From Phycisphaerales bacterium (GTDB lineage: Bacteria > Planctomycetota > Phycisphaerae > Sedimentisphaerales > Anaerohalosphaeraceae): DNA of 23,218 bases. The stretch lies in NCBI GenBank assembly GCA_011053245.1, contig DRGS01000111.1, forward strand, positions 1-23,218, written 5' to 3'. The notes below the pieces were generated by a model. It had not been told where the DNA came from. It saw nothing but the letters and a program-made list of their open reading frames with translations, and ran no database searches. Position 1 is the first letter of the stretch, and each line of letters begins with the position of its first letter. Made by a program: the position numbers and the translations under genes. This document shows positions 1-7,050 of the stretch, one piece after another.

Positions 1-1110
1 GTCAACAAGCAGGGCTCGCTTTGCTTTAGGGCGTAAGGGGTGACATGCACTGAACAGTCTCTCTACTTTTCGTTTACTCTCATCCGTGAGCCACCAGAGG
101 CTTAGCCACGTTGCAAAACTAAAACACTCCCACAAGAAATCAACCATGTTCTCCGGAATTTCAAGTTTACCGACATTCATAAATCTTCGAGAGATTTGCT
201 TAACTATCTTTTTGTGGATTCCACCTGACTTAATGAGATTGTCTCTATTCTCACCGCTTAGAGAACTCATCTTGCGAAACATATACTCCAAATCATGGAA
301 AGTTTCTTCAAAATCCTTATATGAACCTCTCCCGATCATGTGTATCAATTCAGATAGTTCCCGAAACAAGAATCTCGGTTCCTCAAGAACCATTTCATCT
401 TTTCGAAAGCGACGAAGTAAATAAGCAAATTCATTGTCATGATGGGTATTCATTTCGTCTGGAAAAGACTTTTGCAGAAGACTCAGGACTTTATTGACTC
501 TCCTTTTAACCTTTGAGCGATTCTGCACCATCCACTTGGTTCGAGACACGGCTTGTTCATTTAGTATGTTATCTTGGGCCAAAAACCAGTTAAAAAAAGA
601 GTGAAAATTCGCTCTGCCATCAAGTGCATTTTCATAAACACCAAGCTCATCATCAGAAGAGCGAACGAGGAAATCCCGGGTGAAATTTTTCACAACCCGT
701 TCAACTGGATAGTACGCAATTACGGGAAAGGACGAGTTCTCTTCAAATTCTTCACGAATGCAATTAGCTAATAGACTTGCACCGCCAAGTTGTGATTTAA
801 CACCGGAATACTTACCACTTGCAGATCGAGCCAATAGCCAGCCGCAAGAGGCATTTTTGGCACAAACACTTAAATCTATAAAAGCTTCTGGCTGCCCATT
901 GTAGATATCAGATTCTTTGATACCGCGACCCCTGCCATTCTCTCGTTGAATACGATTGACGAACCAGGAAAGTGCTATAGCCATAGAATCAAGGACTGTT
1001 GATTTTCCCGAGCCATTGACTCCAACAAACAAATTGAGTTTTTCTGAAAACTCAAACTCCAGTTCTTTGATACCCCTGAAGTTATGCAACTTTAATTGTT
1101 CAATCCTCAT
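1..1110 (-). CDS. AAA-family ATPase, N-terminal 370 residues (C-terminus beyond window edge)
   Basis: An open frame runs uninterrupted from an ATG at 1110 to the window edge, so this is the N-terminal part of a longer protein. I chose the ATG at 1110 over the in-frame ATG at 1125 because AAGG lies 8 bases before it and the protein then begins MRIEQLKLHNFRGIKELEF, a typical RecF/SMC-like start. The Walker A motif GVNGSGKST follows at about residues 29-37. Further on are AYYPVERVV and YENALDGRANFHSFFNWF, stretches I recognise from AAA ATPases linked to Septu/retron defence (PtuA-like) that usually sit beside an HNH nuclease gene. The signature and Walker B motifs would lie beyond the edge. It is AT-rich (for example 21 of 60 G+C at 301-360). 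The ATP-binding fold is clear; the defence role is inference. Confidence 0.85.
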   Translation of the reverse strand, partial: MRIEQLKLHNFRGIKELEFEFSEKLNLFVGVNGSGKSTVLDSMAIALSWFVNRIQRENGRGRGIKESDIYNGQPEAFIDLSVCAKNASCGWLLARSASGKYSGVKSQLGGASLLANCIREEFEENSSFPVIAYYPVERVVKNFTRDFLVRSSDDELGVYENALDGRANFHSFFNWFLAQDNILNEQAVSRTKWMVQNRSKVKRRVNKVLSLLQKSFPDEMNTHHDNEFAYLLRRFRKDEMVLEEPRFLFRELSELIHMIGRGSYKDFEETFHDLEYMFRKMSSLSGENRDNLIKSGGIHKKIVKQISRRFMNVGKLEIPENMVDFLWECFSFATWLSLWWLTDESKRKVERLFSACHPLRPKAKRALLVD

Positions 1111-1254
1111 ATTCGTAGCCTTCATTAAATTTGAGTGAGTTTTCCACTCCACGTTCTTACAGTAATCAACTTAACCCACAAACACCAAAAAGTCAATATA
1201 TTCCTTGTCCTCTCTTTTTTCGGCGTCTTAGCATGGGTGGGTTAAAAAATACAT

Positions 1255-1304
1255 GTAATCCGCGGATAAAAATTAGCGTAATTTAGTGTCCATTCGTGGT
1301 TAAA
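1255..1304. repeat. Possible dispersed intergenic repeat
   Basis: The stretch contains ATCCGCGGATAAAAATTAG followed by GTGTCCATTCGTGGTTAAA. I recall very similar text as an interspersed repeat in several environmental bacterial genomes. Only one copy is present here, so repetition cannot be shown from the window. The rest of 1126-1310 shows no gene. Confidence 0.3.
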
Positions 1305-1515
1305 GTAGCTAAAAATCTTCCAAATGCGCTTGCACTATCTTGCTACAGGGCAAAAAAATAAAAAATTTTTACTCCTTTTCTAACAACAACTTACCGTTTT
1401 TAACCCCTAAAAAAATCACCGTTTTTTGCATCAAACACGCAAGTTCGTGCAAAGTATAGAGGGACTATGTTTTTTTGAAAGAGTACATAAAATGACAATA
1501 AAAAGAAGAATTCCA

Positions 1516-1547
1516 CCCCTAAACCCTAACCCCTATCCCCTAACCCC
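1516..1547 (-). other. Telomere-like C-rich tract; G-quadruplex motif on the minus strand
   Basis: Five C-runs (4, 3, 4, 4 and 4 bases at 1516-1519, 1524-1526, 1530-1533, 1537-1540 and 1544-1547) are separated by TAAA, TAA, TAT and TAA. The minus strand therefore reads as degenerate GGGGTTA repeats, which meets the usual four-run, short-loop rule for a G-quadruplex. It lies 40 bases before the start of the gene at 1587 and is absent from the otherwise matching leader at 17618. Confidence 0.6.
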
Positions 1548-1586
1548 TCTAAATAAAATGAATACAAAATTAGAAAGGAATCTGTA

Positions 1587-2114
1587 ATGGCAACAGAAAA
1601 ACAGATCAACGCAAACCGTCAAAACGCAAGCAAATCAACCGGCCCCAAAACCCACGAAGGCAAAGCTACTGTCTCGCAAAACGGCATCAAACACGGCCTC
1701 GAAACTGACCAAAACGTCATAAAAGGCGAATCTAAGGCCGACTTCGACCTTCACAGCGAACAGTTATTCGAACAATTCAACCCCTCCGACCCCCTCGAGA
1801 TCAACCTCGTTGAACGCATTGTCACCCTCTCATGGCGTCTAAAACGCGCAAACCGCGCCCAAACCGCAGCCCTGAACGCTCTCCACCATTCCCACAACAC
1901 AAGTGTTATCCGCGGCCTTGATGCCTACCTGAAACCCAAAAATGACAAAGCCCCCCCGCCCGACCTTGAATTCGGCGATATAACCGTAAAAGATTTCGCA
2001 AATGCAAAGATTATCGACAATCTTCTAATGCACGAACGTCGCTTAGAGAATAGCTTGCACAGAGCCATCCTCGAGATGCAAAGAAAACAGATGATGAAGA
2101 AATTAGGTATGTAA
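1587..2114 (+). CDS. TGPKT/KHG-motif family protein, copy 1 (function unknown)
   Basis: This 175-residue protein starts MATEKQINANRQNASKSTGP and continues with KTHEGKATVSQNGIKHG. That N-terminus marks a family of short proteins found in many copies in planctomycetes, acidobacteria and others (NAxxSTGPxTxxGKxxxxxNxxKHG). No function is established that I know of. AGAAAGGA stands 8 bases before the ATG. The centre is helical (LVERIVTLSWRLKRANRAQ). The C-terminal part (SVIRGLDAYLKPKNDK, LLMHERRLENSLHR) is shared with the paralogue at 17824. No signal peptide or membrane segment is visible. The lysine-rich, serine/threonine-rich N-terminus could bind nucleic acid, but that is a guess. Confidence 0.85.
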   Translation: MATEKQINANRQNASKSTGPKTHEGKATVSQNGIKHGLETDQNVIKGESKADFDLHSEQLFEQFNPSDPLEINLVERIVTLSWRLKRANRAQTAALNALHHSHNTSVIRGLDAYLKPKNDKAPPPDLEFGDITVKDFANAKIIDNLLMHERRLENSLHRAILEMQRKQMMKKLGM

Positions 2115-2115
2115 A

Positions 2116-2511
2116 ATGAAAAAAACCGTTCAAAAACGTAAAAAAATGACAAAAAAACGACCCTCTGAAATCGCGGGTGTCTTCTCGCTTTTTCAGGGGA
2201 TTCCTGTGTTTTTAAAAATACTTTTTCTGGGAAGCAAACCCAATTTCCTGAATCCGAGAATCACTACAACTACTTGCAAAAGAGGTACTTACAACGATTT
2301 CCACCCCCAAACCAACAAAAAAAGCAAACCCAATCCAAACCCAATCCAAACCCAATTTGCGAGGATCCAAAAGCTTATTTCGTGGCGAAAACCTTTTCAA
2401 GAACCCACACCTCTCACCATCACGGACGGAAAGTGTCCATTGGACACCAAACCCAATTTCCGCCAGTCGCGTCAAAGCCTCTGGCCAAGACGGAAGGAAC
2501 TTATTCCATGA
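2116..2511 (+). CDS. Low-complexity 'PNPIQTQF' repeat ORF (doubtful coding)
   Basis: This 131-codon frame opens one base after the stop of the upstream gene. Its start is lysine-rich (MKKTVQKRKKMTKKR), followed by LFLGSKPNF, RGTYNDF and KPNPNPIQTQF. It aligns loosely with the frame at 18470, which has LFLRNKPNF, NGSYNVL and PNPNPIQTQF. Similar peptides are annotated as hypothetical proteins in Phycisphaerae. The resemblance follows the DNA words AAACCCAAT and GTCGCG...AAGACGGAA rather than codon-level conservation, and the same words occur in a second frame here (QSKPNPNP from 2274). I think a non-coding repeat tail with a chance open frame is at least as likely as a protein. Confidence 0.3.
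   Translation: MKKTVQKRKKMTKKRPSEIAGVFSLFQGIPVFLKILFLGSKPNFLNPRITTTTCKRGTYNDFHPQTNKKSKPNPNPIQTQFARIQKLISWRKPFQEPTPLTITDGKCPLDTKPNFRQSRQSLWPRRKELIP
2235..2460. repeat. AAACCCAAT-word repeat tract, copy 1
   Basis: The word AAACCCAAT occurs once near 2236 (GCAAACCCAATTTCC), in a near-tandem run of 11-base units at about 2330-2363 (AAACCCAATCC twice, then AAACCCAATTTG), and again at 2449-2460. The same words fill 18587-18901. Spacing is irregular outside the short tandem run, so this is not a CRISPR array or an ordinary microsatellite. Confidence 0.7.
2466..2497. repeat. GTCGCG...AAGACGGAAGG degenerate repeat, copy 1
   Basis: A unit of about 31 bases begins GTCGCG and ends AAGACGGAAGG, with a variable core. 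Two similar units occur at 18704-18733 and 18908-18938. All three directly follow AAACCCAAT-type words, so both elements appear to travel together. Confidence 0.55.
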
Positions 2512-2631
2512 TGAACTTTTTTGTACCGCGAAAAAATAAGTTACGCAACGCCCCCTTAAGACCGAAATATGACGGGCAGATGGTTCGCCTTAAATACTGT
2601 TTATGAATAAAAATGGAAAAAGGAGCAACCA

Positions 2632-2865
2632 ATGACAGCTACAAAGGTCAAAAACTGGATGGACGTAATACTCGATAAATGCGTAAAAATGCCCGAACTC
2701 AAAGCAAGAGCAAATGAACTCGGCATAACGCCTGGCAAACTGAATAAAACCGAGCTTATCCGAGAAATACAAATAGCAGAAGGATTTACGCCATGTTATG
2801 GGACCGCCGATGGCCAATGCGAAAATACCGAATGCTGCTTTGTTAGCGATTGCAATAAAGTATAG
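2632..2865 (+). CDS. SAP/Rho-N-like mini-protein with C-terminal cysteine cluster
   Basis: A 77-residue protein. AAGGAG lies 6 bases before the ATG, a strong ribosome site. Residues about 19-47 (KMPELKARANELGI, GKLNKTELIREIQ) fit the helix-turn-helix pattern of SAP or Rho-termination-factor N-terminal domains, which bind nucleic acid. The tail carries a cysteine cluster (TPCYGTADGQC, then ECCFVSDC) that could bind a metal. I know similar short proteins with the same TPCxGT...CC...C tail from Deltaproteobacteria and planctomycetes; none has an established role. It precedes, but may not be co-transcribed with, the 2918/3069 pair. Confidence 0.8.
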   Translation: MTATKVKNWMDVILDKCVKMPELKARANELGITPGKLNKTELIREIQIAEGFTPCYGTADGQCENTECCFVSDCNKV

Positions 2866-2917
2866 TGGACCCCGATACTATTGACGTTGGGATCTGACAG
2901 GGAAGGAATGTGTTATT

Positions 2918-3076
2918 ATGGATAGCCCTAACACTAACAATGAGTTGAATGACTGCATCGAGAAATGTCACCGCCTCATAGAAGAAGCTGAGACTATAAG
3001 AGCCGTTCGGGTGTTAAATTTATCGGACGATATCGAACTGGAAAAAGAAATATCAGTGAGTATTCGAAATGACTGA
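2918..3076 (+). CDS. 52-residue hypothetical protein, overlaps the next gene
   Basis: A short frame runs from the ATG at 2918 to a TGA at 3074-3076, with GGAAGGA about 10 bases upstream. The protein (MDSPNTNNELNDCIEKCHRL, then an acidic helical tail) is hydrophilic, with two cysteines four residues apart. Its last eight bases, ATGACTGA, contain the ATG of the coiled-coil gene at 3069, the arrangement expected for translational coupling. The neighbour has no clear ribosome site of its own, which supports this frame being translated. Function unknown. Confidence 0.6.
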   Translation: MDSPNTNNELNDCIEKCHRLIEEAETIRAVRVLNLSDDIELEKEISVSIRND

Positions 3077-4076
3077 AAAAAAACTCAAAAAAATTCTCGC
3101 GTATTGCCAAAAGGCTGCACAAGGCCAATGGACAAGAGATCCAGCCGAACCTAAGAGTATCAAATCCAACCCGGAAGACAGCTCCGATAAACAAAAAGGG
3201 ATCTGCCAGCTCACCGGTGACACGCATACCGAGGACTGGAACAACTACCACTTCATAGTAAACGCACGCAGGGATCTGCCCATCGTCGCCGGACAGTGTC
3301 TCGAAATGCTCGAACTTATGAAAAAGGCAACGAGACAGATCGAACTCGACCGCGAAAAAAAGCAGTGGCAGCGGCTCAAGAAGATAAACAAACAGTTGAA
3401 ACTAAAGCAGGAAAACCAGCGACTCGAACTGATGAATACCAGCCAAAGGCACCTGCAACTCGAAGAGATAAATGAAAATTTACAGCGAGAGATCACGCAG
3501 AAACAAACCGAGCTTGAACACCTCACCGGACAGTATCAGTTTAAACTCACCGAAAAGCAGACTGAACTTGCGGAAAAGCAAACTGAGCTTGAACGCATAC
3601 AACTGCAGCATCAGCAGGAGAGCGACCGCAAACAGACACAGTTTGAAGAAACCACTATGAGGCTAAAAACACAGCTTCATGTCGCACACGAACGAATCGA
3701 AAAAGGCAAAGATACCTTCTACAGTTCAGAAGATAACAACCCGGACGGTGTCGGTTCACTGCTCGGAAAACTCGATCAGATAGAGGCCTACCTTGATGCT
3801 CCGTTAAATCTTGACGCTGACTGCTTGAAAAAGACTTCGCAAAATTCCAAGCCGGACGAAAACCAACCCGAACCATTCAATGACAAACTGATCGACGAAC
3901 TCAATGCTATCGAAAACGATCTGCCCGATTACAGCACCACCGCAGATGGCAGCGACTCAAGCACCGACAAGATAACAAAAACAACCGACCTGGCGGCAAC
4001 CGCAAACGAATTCGCCGAAGACGCGCAGACCGAAACAACTGCACCCCAGACAGCACAAACCACCGAACAGGTATAA
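3069..4076 (+). CDS. Ea22-like N-terminal domain plus long coiled coil (unknown function)
   Basis: A 335-residue cytoplasmic protein with no signal or membrane segment. Residues about 10-85 (AYCQKAAQGQW, then YHFIVNARRDLPIV) match the pattern CxxAxxGxW...FIxxARxDLP of phage Ead/Ea22-like proteins, which is family recognition by eye. Residues about 100-220 form a coiled coil with repeats of EKQTELxEKQTELERIQ. The C-terminus is acidic and rich in Asp, Thr and Ala, probably disordered. The start overlaps the preceding 52-residue gene, suggesting coupled translation. It might be a structural or scaffold protein or a domesticated phage gene; the sequence does not decide. Confidence 0.75.
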   Translation: MTEKKLKKILAYCQKAAQGQWTRDPAEPKSIKSNPEDSSDKQKGICQLTGDTHTEDWNNYHFIVNARRDLPIVAGQCLEMLELMKKATRQIELDREKKQWQRLKKINKQLKLKQENQRLELMNTSQRHLQLEEINENLQREITQKQTELEHLTGQYQFKLTEKQTELAEKQTELERIQLQHQQESDRKQTQFEETTMRLKTQLHVAHERIEKGKDTFYSSEDNNPDGVGSLLGKLDQIEAYLDAPLNLDADCLKKTSQNSKPDENQPEPFNDKLIDELNAIENDLPDYSTTADGSDSSTDKITKTTDLAATANEFAEDAQTETTAPQTAQTTEQV

Positions 4077-4287
4077 AAAAAATACCCTCAGCAAAAGAAC
4101 AATTTAGCGCCGCCGCCCCACCAAAAATATGACCTTCGAGTCCGACTACCTCTACATAAGCAATTACGAATAGCAATATCAGGATAATGCTTATTTCATC
4201 AAAATTGAATTTCCCTTAATCTGGCGTGTGTTATGTCGCAGTGGGCGAAAAAACTTAATGTAGTCGTTGCCTGAAAGGGGGCCAAAA

Positions 4288-5799
4288 ATGAAGCGAACAA
4301 TTATTTTAACAACACTCGTCATCATCGCAAGCGTATTTATCCAGGGTTGTGAATGTCCGGAACCGAGAGCACAGGCTCCTGAAAAGGATATTTGCGCTCC
4401 ACCTCCCGTCGCCAAAGCCGGTCAATACTTCCCGGTGACCGGCGCGATAATGCTCGAAAAAATGTCACCGCAGGAGGTCCGGGCCAACGAACAGTTCAAC
4501 TATCGCATCAAACTCACCAACACGACGGATCGACGGTTGTCCAATGTAATGGTAACCGACCAGTTGCCAGCGAATCTCAGGATCGAAAGTTCCGAGCCAA
4601 AGCTCCATCGCATGCAGAAGAACAAGGCTATGTGGATGATAGGAATGCTTGAGCCTGAGGCCTCGGAAATGATAACCGTCTCGGCCATAGCCAGCGGTTC
4701 CGGTGACGTATCAAGCTGCGCATCCGTAACATACGACAGCCCTGTCTGCGCTAAGGTAACTATCGTAACACCTGCGCTTGCGCTCGTGAAATCGGCCCCG
4801 GAAGAAACGCTTTCATGCGACCGGATACCTGTAACATATACAATAACCAACAATGGCGATCGCCCGGCCTGCAATATCGCGATCAATGACAAGCTTCCGA
4901 AAGGGATGATGACCTCTGAAGGTTCCCAGGAAGTGTCATTCAAAGTGGACTCACTCGATGTCGGACAATCCCGCGCATTTAAAGTAGTGCTAAACGTAAG
5001 CGGACCCGGTGAATTCGCGAGCCGGGCTACGGCAGTTTCAAGCACAGGCGGATCGACGCAGTCCAATATACCGAGAACCTCTGTACGCCAGCCGGTCCTG
5101 AAGATCAGCAAGGCGGCACCGGCAAGAGACTTCGTCGGAAAAGCCGTAACATTTGAATTTACCGTTACCAACAAGGGCGACGGCGTTGCCAACGATACGG
5201 TGATAGTCGCCTCGATACAAGACGGAATAGAATTCGAAGGCGCAACCGACCAAGGTGTCTACACACATTCATCGCCCGGTCAGGTAACATGGAACATCGG
5301 CTCGATACAACCAAACAGTTCGAAAGTTGTACGAATGACGCTAAAGTCGGATTTCAAAGGTGAATTGGTCAGCGAGGCCACCGCAAGAGCACATTGTGCC
5401 GAAGCTGTTACTGCAACCGCAAAAACCATGATCGCCGGAATACCGGCTTTGTTGCTGGAGGTGATCGACATTGACGATCCGGTCCGCATCGGCGATAATG
5501 GAACATATCTCATCACAGTTACTAATCAGGGCTCCGCGAACATCTCTAATGTAAGGGTAAGCTGCCAGATCGAGGACCAAATGAGCTATATATCTTCTAC
5601 TGGACCGACTAAAGCAGATGCATCAGGTAGTAAGATCAACTTCCAGCCACTGCCCAACCTTTCGCCCAATGACAGAGCTATCTGGCAGATAACAGTAAAA
5701 GCTGTTGGGCCAGGCGACTTGCGTTTCAAGGTGGAAGTAGAGAGTGATCAGTTCAAAAGACCTGTCAATGAAAGCGAGGCAACAACCTTCTATGAGTGA
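4288..5799 (+). CDS. DUF11-repeat lipoprotein (OmcB-like)
   Basis: A 503-residue exported lipoprotein. I place the start at the ATG at 4288 because GAAAGGGGG lies just upstream and the protein then begins with a proper signal peptide; the longer frame from a TTG at 4267 would put charged residues before it. The signal ends in the lipobox-like FIQGC, with the lipidated Cys at residue 21. Four repeats of the DUF11 type follow, each with a pattern like YxIKLTNT or VTNKGDGxANDTxI (conserved-repeat domain, also found in chlamydial OmcB and planctomycete surface proteins). This suggests a cell-envelope structural role. A strong terminator follows at 5908. Confidence 0.85.
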   Translation: MKRTIILTTLVIIASVFIQGCECPEPRAQAPEKDICAPPPVAKAGQYFPVTGAIMLEKMSPQEVRANEQFNYRIKLTNTTDRRLSNVMVTDQLPANLRIESSEPKLHRMQKNKAMWMIGMLEPEASEMITVSAIASGSGDVSSCASVTYDSPVCAKVTIVTPALALVKSAPEETLSCDRIPVTYTITNNGDRPACNIAINDKLPKGMMTSEGSQEVSFKVDSLDVGQSRAFKVVLNVSGPGEFASRATAVSSTGGSTQSNIPRTSVRQPVLKISKAAPARDFVGKAVTFEFTVTNKGDGVANDTVIVASIQDGIEFEGATDQGVYTHSSPGQVTWNIGSIQPNSSKVVRMTLKSDFKGELVSEATARAHCAEAVTATAKTMIAGIPALLLEVIDIDDPVRIGDNGTYLITVTNQGSANISNVRVSCQIEDQMSYISSTGPTKADASGSKINFQPLPNLSPNDRAIWQITVKAVGPGDLRFKVEVESDQFKRPVNESEATTFYE

Positions 5800-5907
5800 C
5801 ATTAAATTACTGGTCAGACGCGCTGAGATCGCGTAAATATAGGCGATCACTGTCGAACAATTAGGTTAAGTAATTCATCTTGCGAAGTAAGTCTGACATG
5901 TTGCCCG

Positions 5908-5949
5908 AAAAGGCTGTGAGTATACTGTATAGCTCACAGCCTTTTTTTT
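5908..5949 (+). terminator. Rho-independent terminator after the DUF11 lipoprotein gene
   Basis: A 13-bp perfect stem, AAAAGGCTGTGAG (5908-5920) paired with CTCACAGCCTTTT (5933-5945), has a 12-base loop and ends in eight Ts. The rest of the 5800-6143 gap has only a weak inverted repeat (GATCGC...GCGATC near 5826-5847) and no gene. Confidence 0.9.
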
Positions 5950-6143
5950 AACCGCATTCCAAAGCCTTTCAGGACCACTCAGCGTCAAAAATACACGCCG
6001 AATACACCTTGATTTGTTTCAAGCAGCTTTCCCACATTGAATTTTTTTGACTTTTTCTGTTTCTCCCCCCCCAAAAATGCCGAAAGGACAGTGCGTATTA
6101 ACCTGTCTTTATCGCTTAACAGACCTTTTTTGAGAGAAATGGT

Positions 6144-6971
6144 ATGAAGAAACGCACACTGATAGTTATTGTAGTACTGATCTTATTAACAAGCTCTGCG
6201 GCCTTTGCATCTGGCAAAGTGGGCCAATCCGCCCCCGAAATATTCATAAGCAAGTGGTTCACAGCCAATCCGCCACAGATAAAAAACACGACAGGCAGGG
6301 TTTACCTCCTCGAGTTCTGGGCCACATGGTGCCATTCCTGTGTAACCAGCATCCCGGGCCTTAACAAGCTGCACGACAAATACGCCCCGCAGGGCCTTGA
6401 GATCATCGGGCTTTCGCAGGATCACGCAGATGGCACACTCGCTAAATTCATGAAAACCAAAGACATCCATTACAGCATCGCCATCGACAATGGAACCGTA
6501 GATCTCTGCGACATAACCGGTTACCCGACCTCCATCCTCGTAGACCACACCGGCCAGATAGTATGGCGGGGTCACCCGTGGAGTTGGGGTCTGGAAGGCA
6601 AGATCAAAAAAGCACTTGCCAAAGCCCCCCCACCGCATTTAGCCGGTATCAACCTCGGTTCTTTCAAGCATCTGGAAAAGAAGCTCGCCTCTATGAAGAG
6701 CTTCTTCGACGCATATAAAACCATTGAAGCTACCACTATCACAGAAGACCCCGATACCGCCAAAACCGCAAAGCTGATCATTGCAGGCATAAACGCAAAC
6801 ATCCAACGACAGATCAACATAGCCGATTTGCTATGCAAAACATCGCCCAAAAAGGCACGTAAGCTCTACGCAGACATAATAGAGAAATTCGGAAAACTGT
6901 CACTAACAAAACCGGTTATCGTATCTTATCAGAATATGAAGACGATCGGCAGTGTCGCCAATAGCGGGTAA
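6144..6971 (+). CDS. Exported TlpA-like thioredoxin-fold protein
   Basis: A 275-residue protein with an N-terminal signal segment (KKRTLIVIVVLILLTSSAAF, cleavage probably after AFA). Residues about 25-155 form a TlpA/ResA/AhpC-TSA-type thioredoxin domain: VGQSAPEI at the start, the redox motif WCHSC (Cys63 and Cys66) after EFWAT, and the cis-proline region GYPTSILVD. Such proteins act outside the cytoplasm as thiol oxidoreductases, often in cytochrome c maturation or oxidative protein repair. About 110 C-terminal residues form a helical extension of no known family. No redox partner gene is adjacent. The ribosome site is weak (GAGAGAAA). Confidence 0.88.
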   Translation: MKKRTLIVIVVLILLTSSAAFASGKVGQSAPEIFISKWFTANPPQIKNTTGRVYLLEFWATWCHSCVTSIPGLNKLHDKYAPQGLEIIGLSQDHADGTLAKFMKTKDIHYSIAIDNGTVDLCDITGYPTSILVDHTGQIVWRGHPWSWGLEGKIKKALAKAPPPHLAGINLGSFKHLEKKLASMKSFFDAYKTIEATTITEDPDTAKTAKLIIAGINANIQRQINIADLLCKTSPKKARKLYADIIEKFGKLSLTKPVIVSYQNMKTIGSVANSG

Positions 6972-7015
6972 ATCGGCGCACGAAACATAATTGGAGCCTA
7001 AAATGCACAAAGGCC

Positions 7016-7044
7016 TTGACTTTCATACCCATTTAGTGTATACT
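7016..7044 (+). promoter_or_regulatory. Strong sigma-70-type promoter for an orphan transcript
   Basis: TTGACT (7016-7021) and TATACT (7039-7044) are separated by exactly 17 bases. No protein gene follows on the plus strand; a terminator lies about 70 bases further on. Confidence 0.75.
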
Positions 7045-7050
7045 ATACGA

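Larger units (their letters stand above)
1311..2114 (+). repeat. Repeated unit, copy 1 (leader plus TGPKT-family gene)
   Basis: From AAAAATCTTCC onward this matches 17618-18399 in the same orientation. The match covers about 200 bases of leader (CGCTTGCACTATCTTGCTAC, AACAACAACTTACCGTTTT, AAGTTCGTGCAAAGTAT) and then the gene. The first 67 bases of the two genes are identical, the middles diverge, and the 3' parts are again similar. Both leaders keep a TTTGCA...TGCAAA dyad around the AAGTTCG segment. Copy 1 has about 60 extra leader bases holding a C-rich, telomere-like tract that copy 2 lacks. Confidence 0.85.

Noticed and set aside
86..1138. Plus-strand open frames at 86-424, 574-771 and 956-1138
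   Set aside because: They lie antisense to a continuous 370-codon ATPase frame with a Walker A motif and have no ribosome sites or recognisable domains.
2235..2460. Repeat words read as a CRISPR array
   Set aside because: The units are 9 to 11 bases, partly tandem and otherwise irregular, with no spacers of constant length and no cas genes nearby.
4500..5192. Minus-strand 230-codon frame inside the lipoprotein gene
   Set aside because: It is antisense to DUF11 repeats, with no ribosome site and no recognised domain.
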